From an uncultured Bacteroidota bacterium (GTDB lineage: Bacteria > Bacteroidota > Bacteroidia > Flavobacteriales > Flavobacteriaceae): a stretch of 64,000 nucleotides of DNA. The notes under the pieces were generated by a model. That model was not told the origin of the DNA and searched no databases. It saw nothing but the letters and a program-made list of their open reading frames with translations. Location of the stretch: positions 62,001 through 126,000 of the forward strand of contig CACFJP010000001.1 in assembly GCA_902566635.1 (NCBI GenBank). Direction: 5' to 3'. Position numbers and translations under genes: made by a program. Below, one piece after another: positions 45,994 to 55,532 of the stretch; the stretch's first letter is position 1; each line of letters opens with the position of its first letter.

Positions 45994-47592
45994 ATGCTTA
46001 GACATATTTTTACTTTTTCACTCATCTCTTTATCTTTTATAGCCACATCACAAGAACAGCCAAATGTGTTGTTGATTATGGCAGATGATCTTAACGATTA
46101 CATTGGTGCTTTTGGTGGGCACCCTTATGTTAAAACACCCAATATGGACCGCTTGGCAGCATCGGGTGTACAGTTTTCAAATGCACACACCAACGTACCT
46201 GTTTGTCAGCCTTCAAGAAACAGTTTATTTACAGGAGTTTATCCGCACGATTCCGGAGATTTTGGCTGGACACCCATGTCAAAACAACCTGTGCTTAAGC
46301 ACAATAAAACCATGATGGAGTATTTTGTTGAAAACGGCTACCAAACCTTAGGTACAGGAAAATTGACACATGGAGCGCCCCAACAACATTGGCAAGAATG
46401 GGGGAATAATCCTAAGCATAATTATGGGCCATTTTATTTTGATGGTGAGGAAATTGGTGTATTACCAAACGTACCAGACCCCTACCGCCGGATAGGAACT
46501 ATTGATGGCTCTTACGGACGTATTTCTGAAGGTGGCATCACCAATGGTAAATATGGTGAAATCGGTTTGGTTTATGGATGGGACAAGAAGCCGTACAGGT
46601 TTCAAGGCAACGATGACAGGGACCTACTTCAAGGAGAATTACATGCTCAATGGGCCATTGAAAAGTTTGAAAAAATTGCACAAAACAAAACAGCAAAGCC
46701 CTTTTTTATGGGTGTCGGTTTTGTGAGGCCTCATACACCGCTTCATGCTCCCGACGAATATTTTGACATGTATCCCATTGATGAAATCGAATTGGATAAA
46801 TGGATTGACGGTGATGAATTGGACACCTTCTGGAAAGAAAATTTTCAGGGCAACCTATCGCTAGAGGGTGATGTAAAAACAGTTTACGGATACAGAGGAG
46901 GAAATCTTAAAGGTCCATTGTTATTAAAGACATTGGTAGATTCATACGGAGGAGACAGAGAATTAGCTCTTAAATATTTCCTACAAGCCTATTTAGCATG
47001 TATCACATTTGTTGATGATCAGGTTGGGAAAATTTTAGACTCTTTAGAATCAACAGCCTTGAGTAAAAACACCATAGTCATTTTAACCAGTGACCACGGA
47101 TGGCATTTAGGCGAGAAAAACCATTTATTTAAGAACTCTCCTTGGGAAGAAAGTACACGTGTGCCGTACATTGTCCGCATTCCTAATAGCGAAGTGAGAG
47201 GTATTGTAAACCACCCAGTGTCACTAATCGATATTTTTCCAACATTGATTGACTATTGTTCACTTTTGGGTAACACCAAAAAATCAAATTCCGGTGGAAA
47301 TCTAGGCGGGTATTCTTTACGTGCATTTTTAGAAAATCCAAATACAAAAAATTGGAAAGGGCCTAATTATGCCTTAACAATTGTAGGAAACTATGGGCTG
47401 AAATACCCAAAAGAAAAACAAAACTACTCCATGCGCACAAAAGATTATAGATATATTAGATATTCTAATGGAAAAGAGGAGTTGTATCACAACAAAAAAG
47501 ATCCCTACGAGTGGCACAATGTAGTCTTTGAAAAAAGATATAGAACGAAACTTAAAACATTTCGTGCCCAATTAAATAATGTAGTAAATTAG
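45994..47592 (+). CDS. S1 family sulfatase, iduronate-2-sulfatase-like (sulfatase 4)
   Basis: This 532-aa secreted protein starts at the ATG at 45994 ('MLRHIFTFSLISLSFIATSQ'). The track's earlier TTG start would add a decayed lipobox. 'MADDLNDYIGAFGGHP' and 'NVPVCQPSRNSLFTG' (Cys71) are the hallmarks of the iduronate-2-sulfatase-like branch. 'GKLTHGAPQ', 'FVRPHTPLHAP' and 'LTSDHGWHLGEKNHLFK' complete the active site. Close similarity to sulfatase 6 over these blocks suggests duplication. The branch includes enzymes acting on marine galactans, but the exact target is unknown. Confidence 0.92.
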   Translation: MLRHIFTFSLISLSFIATSQEQPNVLLIMADDLNDYIGAFGGHPYVKTPNMDRLAASGVQFSNAHTNVPVCQPSRNSLFTGVYPHDSGDFGWTPMSKQPVLKHNKTMMEYFVENGYQTLGTGKLTHGAPQQHWQEWGNNPKHNYGPFYFDGEEIGVLPNVPDPYRRIGTIDGSYGRISEGGITNGKYGEIGLVYGWDKKPYRFQGNDDRDLLQGELHAQWAIEKFEKIAQNKTAKPFFMGVGFVRPHTPLHAPDEYFDMYPIDEIELDKWIDGDELDTFWKENFQGNLSLEGDVKTVYGYRGGNLKGPLLLKTLVDSYGGDRELALKYFLQAYLACITFVDDQVGKILDSLESTALSKNTIVILTSDHGWHLGEKNHLFKNSPWEESTRVPYIVRIPNSEVRGIVNHPVSLIDIFPTLIDYCSLLGNTKKSNSGGNLGGYSLRAFLENPNTKNWKGPNYALTIVGNYGLKYPKEKQNYSMRTKDYRYIRYSNGKEELYHNKKDPYEWHNVVFEKRYRTKLKTFRAQLNNVVN

Positions 47593-47594
47593 AA

Positions 47595-48998
47595 ATGATG
47601 ATAAAAGGTGTTTTTATATTTAACGTGTTACTATTTGTTGCACCAATTTTTGTGTGGAGTCAGTCTAAAAAACCCAATTTAATTGTGATCATGACTGACG
47701 ATATGGGCTATGCAGATGTTGGGTTTAATGGGTGCACAGATATCCCTACACCCAATATTGATTCTATTGCATATAATGGCGCACACATTGTAAATGGTTA
47801 TGTGTCATTTCCAGTTTGTGGACCTAGTAGAGCAGGTTTTATGACGGGCCGCTATCAAGACAGATTTGGCTTTACAACCAACCCAACTATTGATCCGACA
47901 AATGATATTGCTGGTCTTCCACTTGATGAAAAAACCCTAGCTGAGGTTTTACACAAAGAGGGTTATAAAAGTGCTATTGTAGGAAAATGGCATTTGGGTA
48001 CACATCCGAATTTTCATCCATTAAATAGAGGATTTGATTATTTCTATGGTTTTTTATCTGGAGGGCATAATTACTTTATGAATCAATTGACTGTAGAAAA
48101 TCTTGAAAATGTTAAATCAAAATGGGCTTGGTATAGAACAAAGCTGTGGGAAAATCTTAAAACACTAGAATTTGAGGATTATAAGACCGACTACTTAACA
48201 GATGAGCTCAGTGAGGCAGCCCTTCGCTTTATTGATAAACAAGCTGAAAATGACCAATCTTTTTTCTTATTTCTCTCTTATAATGCTCCACATACACCTA
48301 TGCATGCCACTGAAAAATACCTTTCAAGATTTCCAGAAATACAGGATAGAAAAAGAAAGACCTATGCAGCTATGGTAAGTGCTGTTGATGACGGAATAGG
48401 ACTAGTACTAGAGACGTTGAAAGAAAATGTTATAATTGAAAATACCATTATTGTGTTTTTATCTGATAATGGAGGTGCACATAACAATGCTTCTCAAAAC
48501 ACACCTCTGAGAGGAACTAAAGGAAGTGTTTACGAGGGAGGACTAAGAGTGCCATTTGCCATACAATGGAAAGGAGTGATCCCTGTAAATACAAAGTACG
48601 AAGAATCGGTATCTTCATTGGATATTATGGCAAGTATGGTTGACATTTTAGACATTAAATTAAGTCGGAAAAAACCACTAGATGGTGTAAATATCATACC
48701 TTACCTGACTGGTGAAAAGCAAGGCGCGCCTCATGATTATTTGTTTTGGCGAAAGTGGGAACAAAACGCCATGGCAGTAATTCATGGAGATCATAAACTA
48801 CTCAAATCAAATAAAAGATCAGAGACAGAAATTTATAATTTGAAACTTGACGTTTCTGAGTCAAAAAACATTAAAAGCACCAACATTGTTTTGGAAAAAC
48901 AATTGCAAAATGCGTGGAATCATTGGAATAAAAAAAATATAGACAGGATATTCCCAACATTAGGTGAAAACGAATGGTGGACTAAAAATGAAAAATAG
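47595..48998 (+). CDS. S1 family sulfatase (sulfatase 5)
   Basis: This 467-aa secreted protein has a signal ending 'FVWSQ'. The motif is 'CGPSR' (Cys75), metal site 'TDDMGYADVGFNG', second signature 'VGKWHLGTHPNFHPL' and 'FLSDNGGAHNNASQN'. Wording around 'NRGFDYFYGFLSGGHNYF' is typical of sulfatases from marine PULs. It follows sulfatase 4 by 2 nt and precedes sulfatase 6 by 5 nt. All sulfatases here need a formylglycine-generating or anSME maturase, which is not encoded in this window. Confidence 0.93.
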   Translation: MMIKGVFIFNVLLFVAPIFVWSQSKKPNLIVIMTDDMGYADVGFNGCTDIPTPNIDSIAYNGAHIVNGYVSFPVCGPSRAGFMTGRYQDRFGFTTNPTIDPTNDIAGLPLDEKTLAEVLHKEGYKSAIVGKWHLGTHPNFHPLNRGFDYFYGFLSGGHNYFMNQLTVENLENVKSKWAWYRTKLWENLKTLEFEDYKTDYLTDELSEAALRFIDKQAENDQSFFLFLSYNAPHTPMHATEKYLSRFPEIQDRKRKTYAAMVSAVDDGIGLVLETLKENVIIENTIIVFLSDNGGAHNNASQNTPLRGTKGSVYEGGLRVPFAIQWKGVIPVNTKYEESVSSLDIMASMVDILDIKLSRKKPLDGVNIIPYLTGEKQGAPHDYLFWRKWEQNAMAVIHGDHKLLKSNKRSETEIYNLKLDVSESKNIKSTNIVLEKQLQNAWNHWNKKNIDRIFPTLGENEWWTKNEK

Positions 48999-49003
48999 AT
49001 TTT

Positions 49004-50569
49004 ATGGTTAGGTACGCTTTATTTTCTCTATTTATTTTGACAACATCGCAATTTTTTGCGCAGGAAAAACTCAACGTTTTGATGATTGTTTTGGATGACC
49101 TCAATGATTATGTGGGTGTTTTAGATGGGCATCCACAGGCAAAAACCCCTAACATTGATAGGCTTGCTAATGAAGGAGTTTTGTTTACAAACGCACATGC
49201 CAATGTCCCAGTATGTCAACCATCCAGAGCAAGTTTTATGACAGGTATTTCTCCATTGCGTTCTCGAATGTGGGGATTTGATAATTGGATGAATAACAAA
49301 TTATTAGCGCAAGCAACTACCCTTCCTGAGTTTTTCACTGCAAAGGGCTATGTTAGCATGCAGTCTGGAAAGGTGTTTCATAGTACAAAAAAAGGTGCTT
49401 GGAGCCTTATGGGGGTTAAAAAAGATTATGGCCCCATAGCATTTAATGGCAAAAAATCAGTTCCCCACCCCTTATCTCCAGAAGGTATGCGTGAATTAGG
49501 AGCTCTTGATGCTACATTTTTCTCTTTGGCAGATGTTCCCGAAGTTCCACCTACTTATGATACCCCTGGAGCAAAAGGATGGTATAATGGTAGCTGGGGA
49601 GGAAAACCATTTCGTTATGTAAATGATACTGATAGAGATTTAATGACTGATGAGAAAAGTACTATTTGGGCAAAAAGACAATTGGAAAAACTAAGCAAAC
49701 AAGACAAAGTAAAACCATTTTTTATGGCGATTGGTTTGCATAGACCACACACACCCTTAGTCGTTCCTCAAAAATATTTTGATATGTTCCCATTAAAAAT
49801 CATTCAAACGACACATTTAAAAGAGGAAGATTTTTCGGATACATATTTAGAAAACAACAACCTTAAGAAAGGTGGAATGTCAAGAGGAAGAAAGGCATAT
49901 ATAGGTTTAATTGAAGGGTATGAATCAAAGGAGCTTGCACTAAAAAAATACACACAGGCCTATTTGGCAAGCGTTGCTTTTGCTGATGATCGTGTTGGAG
50001 AGCTGCTTGAAGCATTAGAAAATTCGAAGTTTGCCAAGAATACCATTGTTATTCTCTTTAGTGATCATGGATACAATTTAGGAGAAAAAAAATATCTGTG
50101 GAAGTATAATCTCTGGGAAGAAACTACACGCGTACCACTGATAATAAAAGCGCCAAAATATAACGCAAATGCAGGAAAAAAAGTAACTCATCCGGTTTCA
50201 TTACTAGATATTTATCCTACAATATTATCTCTAACAGGAAATAATGTCTCAAAACTTAAACTAAACGGAATACAGCAGTTAGATGGATTCAGTTTAGAAC
50301 CATTTTTAAAAAATCCTAAAACCAAATTATGGGATGGTCCCGATGCAGCATTAACAGTTATTGCAAGTTGGAGGTCTCAACTTCCTGAACGACAACACCT
50401 ATCAGTAAGAGGAAAAAGATATAGATATATTAAATATGCAAACGGTAAAGAAGAGCTATATGATCACAAAAAAGACCCTTACGAGTGGTACAATCTAGCA
50501 AGTAGTATTGAACATAACAATGTCAAACAAAAACTTTCTTGTATTTTGAATCAACAGTTAAAATTGTAA
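49004..50569 (+). CDS. S1 family sulfatase, iduronate-2-sulfatase-like (sulfatase 6)
   Basis: This 521-aa secreted protein has a signal ending 'QFFAQ'. 'VLDDLNDYVGVLDGHPQ' and 'NVPVCQPSRASFMTG' (Cys71) parallel sulfatase 4. 'GLHRPHTPLVVP', 'FSDHGYNLGEKKYLWK' and the tail 'YRYIKYANGKEELYDHKKDPYEWYN' are also nearly shared with it. The pair therefore looks like paralogues acting on related or successive sulfates. It is the last sulfatase of the plus-strand run; galK begins 82 nt later. Confidence 0.93.
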   Translation: MVRYALFSLFILTTSQFFAQEKLNVLMIVLDDLNDYVGVLDGHPQAKTPNIDRLANEGVLFTNAHANVPVCQPSRASFMTGISPLRSRMWGFDNWMNNKLLAQATTLPEFFTAKGYVSMQSGKVFHSTKKGAWSLMGVKKDYGPIAFNGKKSVPHPLSPEGMRELGALDATFFSLADVPEVPPTYDTPGAKGWYNGSWGGKPFRYVNDTDRDLMTDEKSTIWAKRQLEKLSKQDKVKPFFMAIGLHRPHTPLVVPQKYFDMFPLKIIQTTHLKEEDFSDTYLENNNLKKGGMSRGRKAYIGLIEGYESKELALKKYTQAYLASVAFADDRVGELLEALENSKFAKNTIVILFSDHGYNLGEKKYLWKYNLWEETTRVPLIIKAPKYNANAGKKVTHPVSLLDIYPTILSLTGNNVSKLKLNGIQQLDGFSLEPFLKNPKTKLWDGPDAALTVIASWRSQLPERQHLSVRGKRYRYIKYANGKEELYDHKKDPYEWYNLASSIEHNNVKQKLSCILNQQLKL

Positions 50570-50651
50570 TATAGTTCATACTTTTTACGTTTTTTATGAT
50601 TATCACATTCAGTGCGCTCAAAAAAGACTAATTTTCCAACAAACTTCACTA

Positions 50652-51788
50652 ATGACCATAAACACAAACGATTCTGACATCATTGTAAAATCCCCTGGTC
50701 GCATAAATCTGATTGGCGAACACATTGATTACAACGGCGGGCATGTACTGCCGGCAGCGATAGATCGTAAAGTCACCATGTGGTTTAGAAAAAAGGACAA
50801 CAGTCTATGTCGGGTAAATTCTGAAGATGAAGGCGCTTTTACTTTTGATATTAACAAGCCCTTACAAATCAGCGATACCCATTGGGAGAACTATGTGCTT
50901 GGTGTTGTCGATGGCATTGTAAAAGCCCGTCCAGGAAAGCTCGGAGGTTTTGATTGTGTAATATCCAGTGAGTTGCCTATTGGGGCTGGTATCAGCTCAT
51001 CTGCCGCCCTTGAATGTGGTGTTGCCAAAGGCTTAAATGATTTGTTTGACTTAGGGCTTTCCAATTTGGAGCTCATAGAAATCTCTCGCATGGCAGAGCA
51101 CAACTTTGTGGGTACCAAATGTGGGGTGATGGATCAGTTTGCGGTGACGATGGGCAAACGTAAAAAGCTGTTACTTCTCAACTGCGAGACCTTAGACTAC
51201 AGACTCATTGATGCAGAGTTTAAGCCTTATAAGATATTGCTACTGAACACCAATGTATCGCATAACTTAGCATCGAGTGAGTACAACACGCGAAGAGAAG
51301 AATGCGAACAAGCCCTTGCTCTCATTCAAAAGGACCATCCTCATTATGATTTTTTAGCTGATGTTCCAGAAACAATCATCGATACTTATAAAAAAAAACT
51401 CTCTGAAAAAGTCTATCAGCGGGCACTTTTTGTATCTCGCGAAAACGCCAGAACCTTAAAAGCTGCAGAGCTTATCCAAAGCGGAGATATTAAGGGTTTT
51501 GGTAAGCTGATGTACCAAACCCACGAAGGGCTATCCGAAAACTATGAAGTCAGTTGCCCTGAACTCGATTTTTTAGTGGAGCTTTCCAAAGACCTCCCGC
51601 AGGTGGTGGGAAGTCGTATGATGGGTGGCGGCTTTGGCGGTTGCACAATCAACCTTCTGGAAGAGGGCTTTGTCAATGAGTTTATGGATTTGGCAAGCAA
51701 AGCCTACAAACAAAATTTTGATATTAATCTCACTTCCATATTGGTAGCTATCTCAAATGGGGTAGAAACCATAAATTCCGAATTATAG
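50652..51788 (+). CDS. galK: Galactokinase
   Basis: GalK phosphorylates alpha-D-galactose to galactose-1-phosphate with ATP, the entry of the Leloir pathway. The 378-aa GHMP kinase shows the sugar signature 'GRINLIGEHIDYNGG', the phosphate loop 'LPIGAGISSSAALE' and the third motif 'SRMMGGGFGGCTINL'. It is cytoplasmic with no signal peptide. galT starts at the next base, so the two are co-translated. Presence inside the locus argues that free D-galactose is a main product. Confidence 0.95.
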   Translation: MTINTNDSDIIVKSPGRINLIGEHIDYNGGHVLPAAIDRKVTMWFRKKDNSLCRVNSEDEGAFTFDINKPLQISDTHWENYVLGVVDGIVKARPGKLGGFDCVISSELPIGAGISSSAALECGVAKGLNDLFDLGLSNLELIEISRMAEHNFVGTKCGVMDQFAVTMGKRKKLLLLNCETLDYRLIDAEFKPYKILLLNTNVSHNLASSEYNTRREECEQALALIQKDHPHYDFLADVPETIIDTYKKKLSEKVYQRALFVSRENARTLKAAELIQSGDIKGFGKLMYQTHEGLSENYEVSCPELDFLVELSKDLPQVVGSRMMGGGFGGCTINLLEEGFVNEFMDLASKAYKQNFDINLTSILVAISNGVETINSEL

Positions 51789-52826
51789 ATGAATTTTGAC
51801 AACACCCCACATAGAAGAAAAAACATCCTCACAGGCGAATGGGTACTGGTATCTCCACACCGCACCAAACGCCCATGGCAAGGCAAAAAAGACAAGCCCC
51901 AGGAAGTGGAGCTGTTAGATTACGATCCGAATTGCTATTTATGCCCGGGTAATGAGCGCGCAGGAGGCACCAAAAACCCAGACTATACAGGCACATACAG
52001 CTTCCAAAACGATTTTGCAGCCCTAATTGAAGGCCCAGAAGAAACTTTTATAGAGGGACTACTAGAAGCCGAAAGCGAGTCCGGAATATGTAAAGTGATT
52101 TGCTATCACCCCAATCACAGTTTGACACTGCCACTAATGGAAGAGCGAGACATAGAGCAAGTGATCACCCTTTGGCAAAAGGAATACACTGACCTTGGGA
52201 GCGATCCAAACATCAACCATGTGCAGATTTTTGAGAACAAAGGAGTGATAATGGGCTGCTCCAACCCGCACCCACATGGACAGATATGGGCGCAACGCTC
52301 CATTCCTCAGGCAGTGCAGAAAAAAGTGGTGCATCTAAAAAGCTATTGGGACCAAAACAGCAGCAGTTTATTGGGCGATTATTTACAACAAGAACTTGAT
52401 GCCAAAGAGCGCATTGTAATAGAAAACGAAAGTTTTGTAGCACTTGTTCCTTATTGGGCAATATGGCCATTTGAGACCATGATTATACCCAAAAGACATA
52501 TTACCTCTATTCTAGAACTATCACAGGAAGAAGTATTGGATTATGCAAGTATTCTAAAAGCCCTCACTATTCGCTATGACAACCTTTTTGAAACCTCATT
52601 TCCCTACTCTGCAGGTATACACCAAGCGCCCTCAGATGGAAAGGATAACAGCCACTGGCATATGCATATGTCGTTTTATCCACCCTTACTTCGCTCAGCC
52701 GAGGTCAAGAAATTTATGGTGGGCTACGAGATGTTTGCCAATCCCCAGCGTGACATCACGGCTGAGCAAGCCGCACAACGCTTATGTGATTGTGCAACCA
52801 AACACTATTCAAAAAACAAAACATAA
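51789..52826 (+). CDS. galT: Galactose-1-phosphate uridylyltransferase
   Basis: GalT exchanges UMP between UDP-glucose and galactose-1-phosphate. The 345-aa protein has the zinc-site 'CYLCPGN' (CxxC), 'YHPNHS', and the catalytic 'SNPHPHGQIW' with the His nucleophile, as well as 'HWHMHMSFYPP' near the end. It directly abuts galK. No galE or galactose mutarotase is seen in the window, so UDP-galactose epimerisation must be supplied from elsewhere. Confidence 0.95.
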   Translation: MNFDNTPHRRKNILTGEWVLVSPHRTKRPWQGKKDKPQEVELLDYDPNCYLCPGNERAGGTKNPDYTGTYSFQNDFAALIEGPEETFIEGLLEAESESGICKVICYHPNHSLTLPLMEERDIEQVITLWQKEYTDLGSDPNINHVQIFENKGVIMGCSNPHPHGQIWAQRSIPQAVQKKVVHLKSYWDQNSSSLLGDYLQQELDAKERIVIENESFVALVPYWAIWPFETMIIPKRHITSILELSQEEVLDYASILKALTIRYDNLFETSFPYSAGIHQAPSDGKDNSHWHMHMSFYPPLLRSAEVKKFMVGYEMFANPQRDITAEQAAQRLCDCATKHYSKNKT

Positions 52827-52850
52827 ACAAAACCATTAAAACAAAACCAA

Positions 52851-54539
52851 ATGGATTTTTCAACAATAGACATAGCTGTATTTGCGCTTTATGCGCTGAT
52901 CATTTTATCAATCGGACTCTTTGTATCCCGTCAAAAGAAGGGTGAGACCAAAAGTGCGGAAGATTATTTTTTAGCAGGTAAATCACTCCCTTGGTGGGCG
53001 ATTGGTGCTTCGCTCATTGCTGCCAACATCTCAGCTGAGCAGTTTATCGGCATGTCTGGCTCGGGTTTTGCACTTGGACTTGCGATTGCCTCCTACGAGT
53101 GGATGGCTGCCATCACGCTACTTGTGGTTGGAAAGTACTTTCTGCCCATTTTTATTGAAAAAGGACTGTATACCATTCCAGAGTTTATCGAAAAACGATA
53201 TAGCACCAACCTTAAAACCATATTGGCCGTTTTTTGGATCGCACTCTTTGTATTTGTCAACTTAACAACCGTACTCTTTTTAGGTGGGAAGGCACTGGAT
53301 ACCATTGTAGGAAGCGGCGATGGAAGCATCTTACTCAATAGCATCATAGGACTTGGTCTGTTTGCTGCGGCCTATTCACTATGGGGCGGGCTAGCAGCTG
53401 TGGCTTGGACAGATGTTGTACAAGTGGTATTGCTCATCATAGGCGGTCTACTTATGGCATACTTTGCCTTAGCGAACGTCACAGACTCTGGGAGCTTTAT
53501 CGACGGGCTGAAATACGTTTATGAAAAAGCACCTGAACGCTTTTCGATGATTCTCTCCAAAGGAGAGATTATCACCCCTAACGGAAGAGACGCTTGGTGG
53601 GATTTGCCAGGATTAGCGGTACTCATTGGCGGAATGTGGGTTGCGAACCTGTACTACTGGGGATTTAACCAATATATTATTCAAAGAACACTGGCTGCCA
53701 AAAGCTTAAAAGAAGGTCAAAAAGGAATCGTGTTTGCAGCCTTTTTAAAGCTAATTATTCCTGTGATTGTGGTACTCCCGGGGATCATTGCCTATGTGAT
53801 GAACCTAGACCCTGAGACAGGCAAGCTAAACATGGGTCTTCTGAGCAGCGAGGGTTTTTTGGGAACCGCTGGCAATGTCGCCAATGACAATGCTGCACCT
53901 TGGCTGATTAAAAACTTTATCCCTGTGGGGCTAAAAGGTCTTATCCTAGCTGCCCTAGCCGCAGCGATAGTCTCTTCACTAGCCTCGATGATTAACTCCA
54001 CATCGACCATATTTACCATGGATATCTACAAATCGATATTCAACAAAAATGCCAACGACAAGCAAATGGTTAAAGTGGGACGCCTTACAGGACTTGTTGC
54101 CCTTATTATCGCCATGCTGATTGCACCGCAACTGGGTAGTCTGGGGCAGGTGTTCCAGTTTATACAAGAATATACAGGGGTTGTAAGCCCGGGGATATTG
54201 GCGGTGTTCCTCATGGGACTCTTTTATAAAAAAGCCACTAACAACGCAGCAATTTGGGGTGTGATATTGTCCATTCCGATTGCAATGTACTTTAAAGTAG
54301 CACCTAACGGCTGGAGTGATGCGGCCTTGTTTGTGAACCTTCCGTTTATGCACCAGATGATGCTGACTTGTATCGGTACATTAATCGTGATTGCAGGGAT
54401 AAGTATGCTAGAAGGTAATCAAGATGATCCAAAAGGCATCGTGCTGAGCAAAAAGCTCTTTGCCACAGACAAAACGTTCAATGTTGGTGCTTTTGGCGTT
54501 CTACTTATTACAGTACTATTGTACGCATTGTTTTGGTAA
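52851..54539 (+). CDS. Sodium/sugar symporter (SSS family, SglT-like)
   Basis: This polytopic inner-membrane transporter of 562 aa has about 14 hydrophobic segments. It belongs to the solute:sodium symporter family: 'SAEDYFLAGKSLPWWAIGASLIAANISAEQFIGMSG' at the N-terminus, 'YTIPEFIEKRYS', 'LYYWGFNQYIIQRTLAA' and 'SSLASMINSTSTIFTMDIY' are the vSGLT-type motifs. It starts 24 nt after galT, so galactose (or a galactoside) is the probable substrate, carried in with Na+. Its end faces the minus-strand GH16 gene, 14 nt apart. Confidence 0.92.
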   Translation: MDFSTIDIAVFALYALIILSIGLFVSRQKKGETKSAEDYFLAGKSLPWWAIGASLIAANISAEQFIGMSGSGFALGLAIASYEWMAAITLLVVGKYFLPIFIEKGLYTIPEFIEKRYSTNLKTILAVFWIALFVFVNLTTVLFLGGKALDTIVGSGDGSILLNSIIGLGLFAAAYSLWGGLAAVAWTDVVQVVLLIIGGLLMAYFALANVTDSGSFIDGLKYVYEKAPERFSMILSKGEIITPNGRDAWWDLPGLAVLIGGMWVANLYYWGFNQYIIQRTLAAKSLKEGQKGIVFAAFLKLIIPVIVVLPGIIAYVMNLDPETGKLNMGLLSSEGFLGTAGNVANDNAAPWLIKNFIPVGLKGLILAALAAAIVSSLASMINSTSTIFTMDIYKSIFNKNANDKQMVKVGRLTGLVALIIAMLIAPQLGSLGQVFQFIQEYTGVVSPGILAVFLMGLFYKKATNNAAIWGVILSIPIAMYFKVAPNGWSDAALFVNLPFMHQMMLTCIGTLIVIAGISMLEGNQDDPKGIVLSKKLFATDKTFNVGAFGVLLITVLLYALFW

Positions 54540-54553
54540 GATGCGTAGTAATT

Positions 54554-55498
54554 TTAATTAGTGTCCTCGTAAATTTTTAGGTAATCCAATATAAGTGCAT
54601 TGGGAAAGGTGGTGTTCTCATCGCTGACAACTCGCATTAGTCCATTGTTAATTACCAAACACATGGGTTTGTTTGGCCAGTCAGCTGATGGAACTTCTAC
54701 TCCTTTGGTCTTTGTATGTATGAGCTGGTCATCGATATACCAACTCATACGATCTTTTGTCCAAAGAAATCCATAGTTGTAAAACTGATTGAATGCACTA
54801 TAAGTTTGCTGAAAATTTTCAATGGGCACACTGTGGTCTTTTTTATCGTTCCAAAACCCATATATGTAGCGCATAAACATTTCATCAGTCCGATTGGTAT
54901 TAAAAAAGCGACCAAAATATTCCCATATATCAATCTCAGGGGGCCAGCCCCTGTTTGGGGAGTCGTCAATCAACCAAACGGCAGGCCAAACTTTATCACC
55001 TTTTGGAAATTGGGCACGTATTTCAATGTAAACTCCTTTTTCTGTTCCATTAAAGTTAATTTTTTGCAGGGAGTTAATCCATCCTGTCGTATAGTCAAAC
55101 TGTCCTACGGGGTCTGTACCTTGTATTTTTTCCTTTCTGTTTTCTAAAAAAAGTAGTCCGTCAGTAACATAGACATTATTGTCTACAAGGTAACCATCAT
55201 AATTGTCATTCAACAGATGCTCACCACCTGTATTTTTATTCCAAATCATTCTAATGGATTCATCGGTGTCATGAATTAGCCCCTTTGACCAATTTGTTTC
55301 ATCAAAAAAACCAAAATCATCTTGCCTAATCAGCTCATAATTTGCTAGAACAGGATTTGTGGATGAATTGTTATCATTTAAATCGTCTTCAGCAGCATCG
55401 GAGAGGCCATTGTTTTGAGAATTACATGAAAAAATAAAAACAAAGAGGATTGAAATTATAGTGTTTTTGTTGGCAAAAAAACTTCTCGATAGACCCAT
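54554..55498 (-). CDS. GH16 family endo-galactanase-like lipoprotein (second copy)
   Basis: This 314-aa lipoprotein has a signal 'ILFVFIFSCNSQ'. The linker is Asp/Asn-rich, then the GH16 jelly-roll with 'GVYIEIRAQFPKGDKVWPAVWL' and the catalytic Glu188-Ile-Asp190-Ile-Trp-Glu193 in 'PPEIDIWEYFG', the canonical arrangement. The shared wording with the first GH16 ('RAQFPxGDKVWPAxWLI', 'EYFG') shows common ancestry. It is the last gene of a minus-strand operon after the GH2 and beta-helix genes. Agarase, porphyranase or carrageenase activity is possible. Confidence 0.88.
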   Translation of the reverse strand: MGLSRSFFANKNTIISILFVFIFSCNSQNNGLSDAAEDDLNDNNSSTNPVLANYELIRQDDFGFFDETNWSKGLIHDTDESIRMIWNKNTGGEHLLNDNYDGYLVDNNVYVTDGLLFLENRKEKIQGTDPVGQFDYTTGWINSLQKINFNGTEKGVYIEIRAQFPKGDKVWPAVWLIDDSPNRGWPPEIDIWEYFGRFFNTNRTDEMFMRYIYGFWNDKKDHSVPIENFQQTYSAFNQFYNYGFLWTKDRMSWYIDDQLIHTKTKGVEVPSADWPNKPMCLVINNGLMRVVSDENTTFPNALILDYLKIYEDTN

Positions 55499-55532
55499 AT
55501 CGTGACATTTAATGATTTGTGTTAAAACTCGA

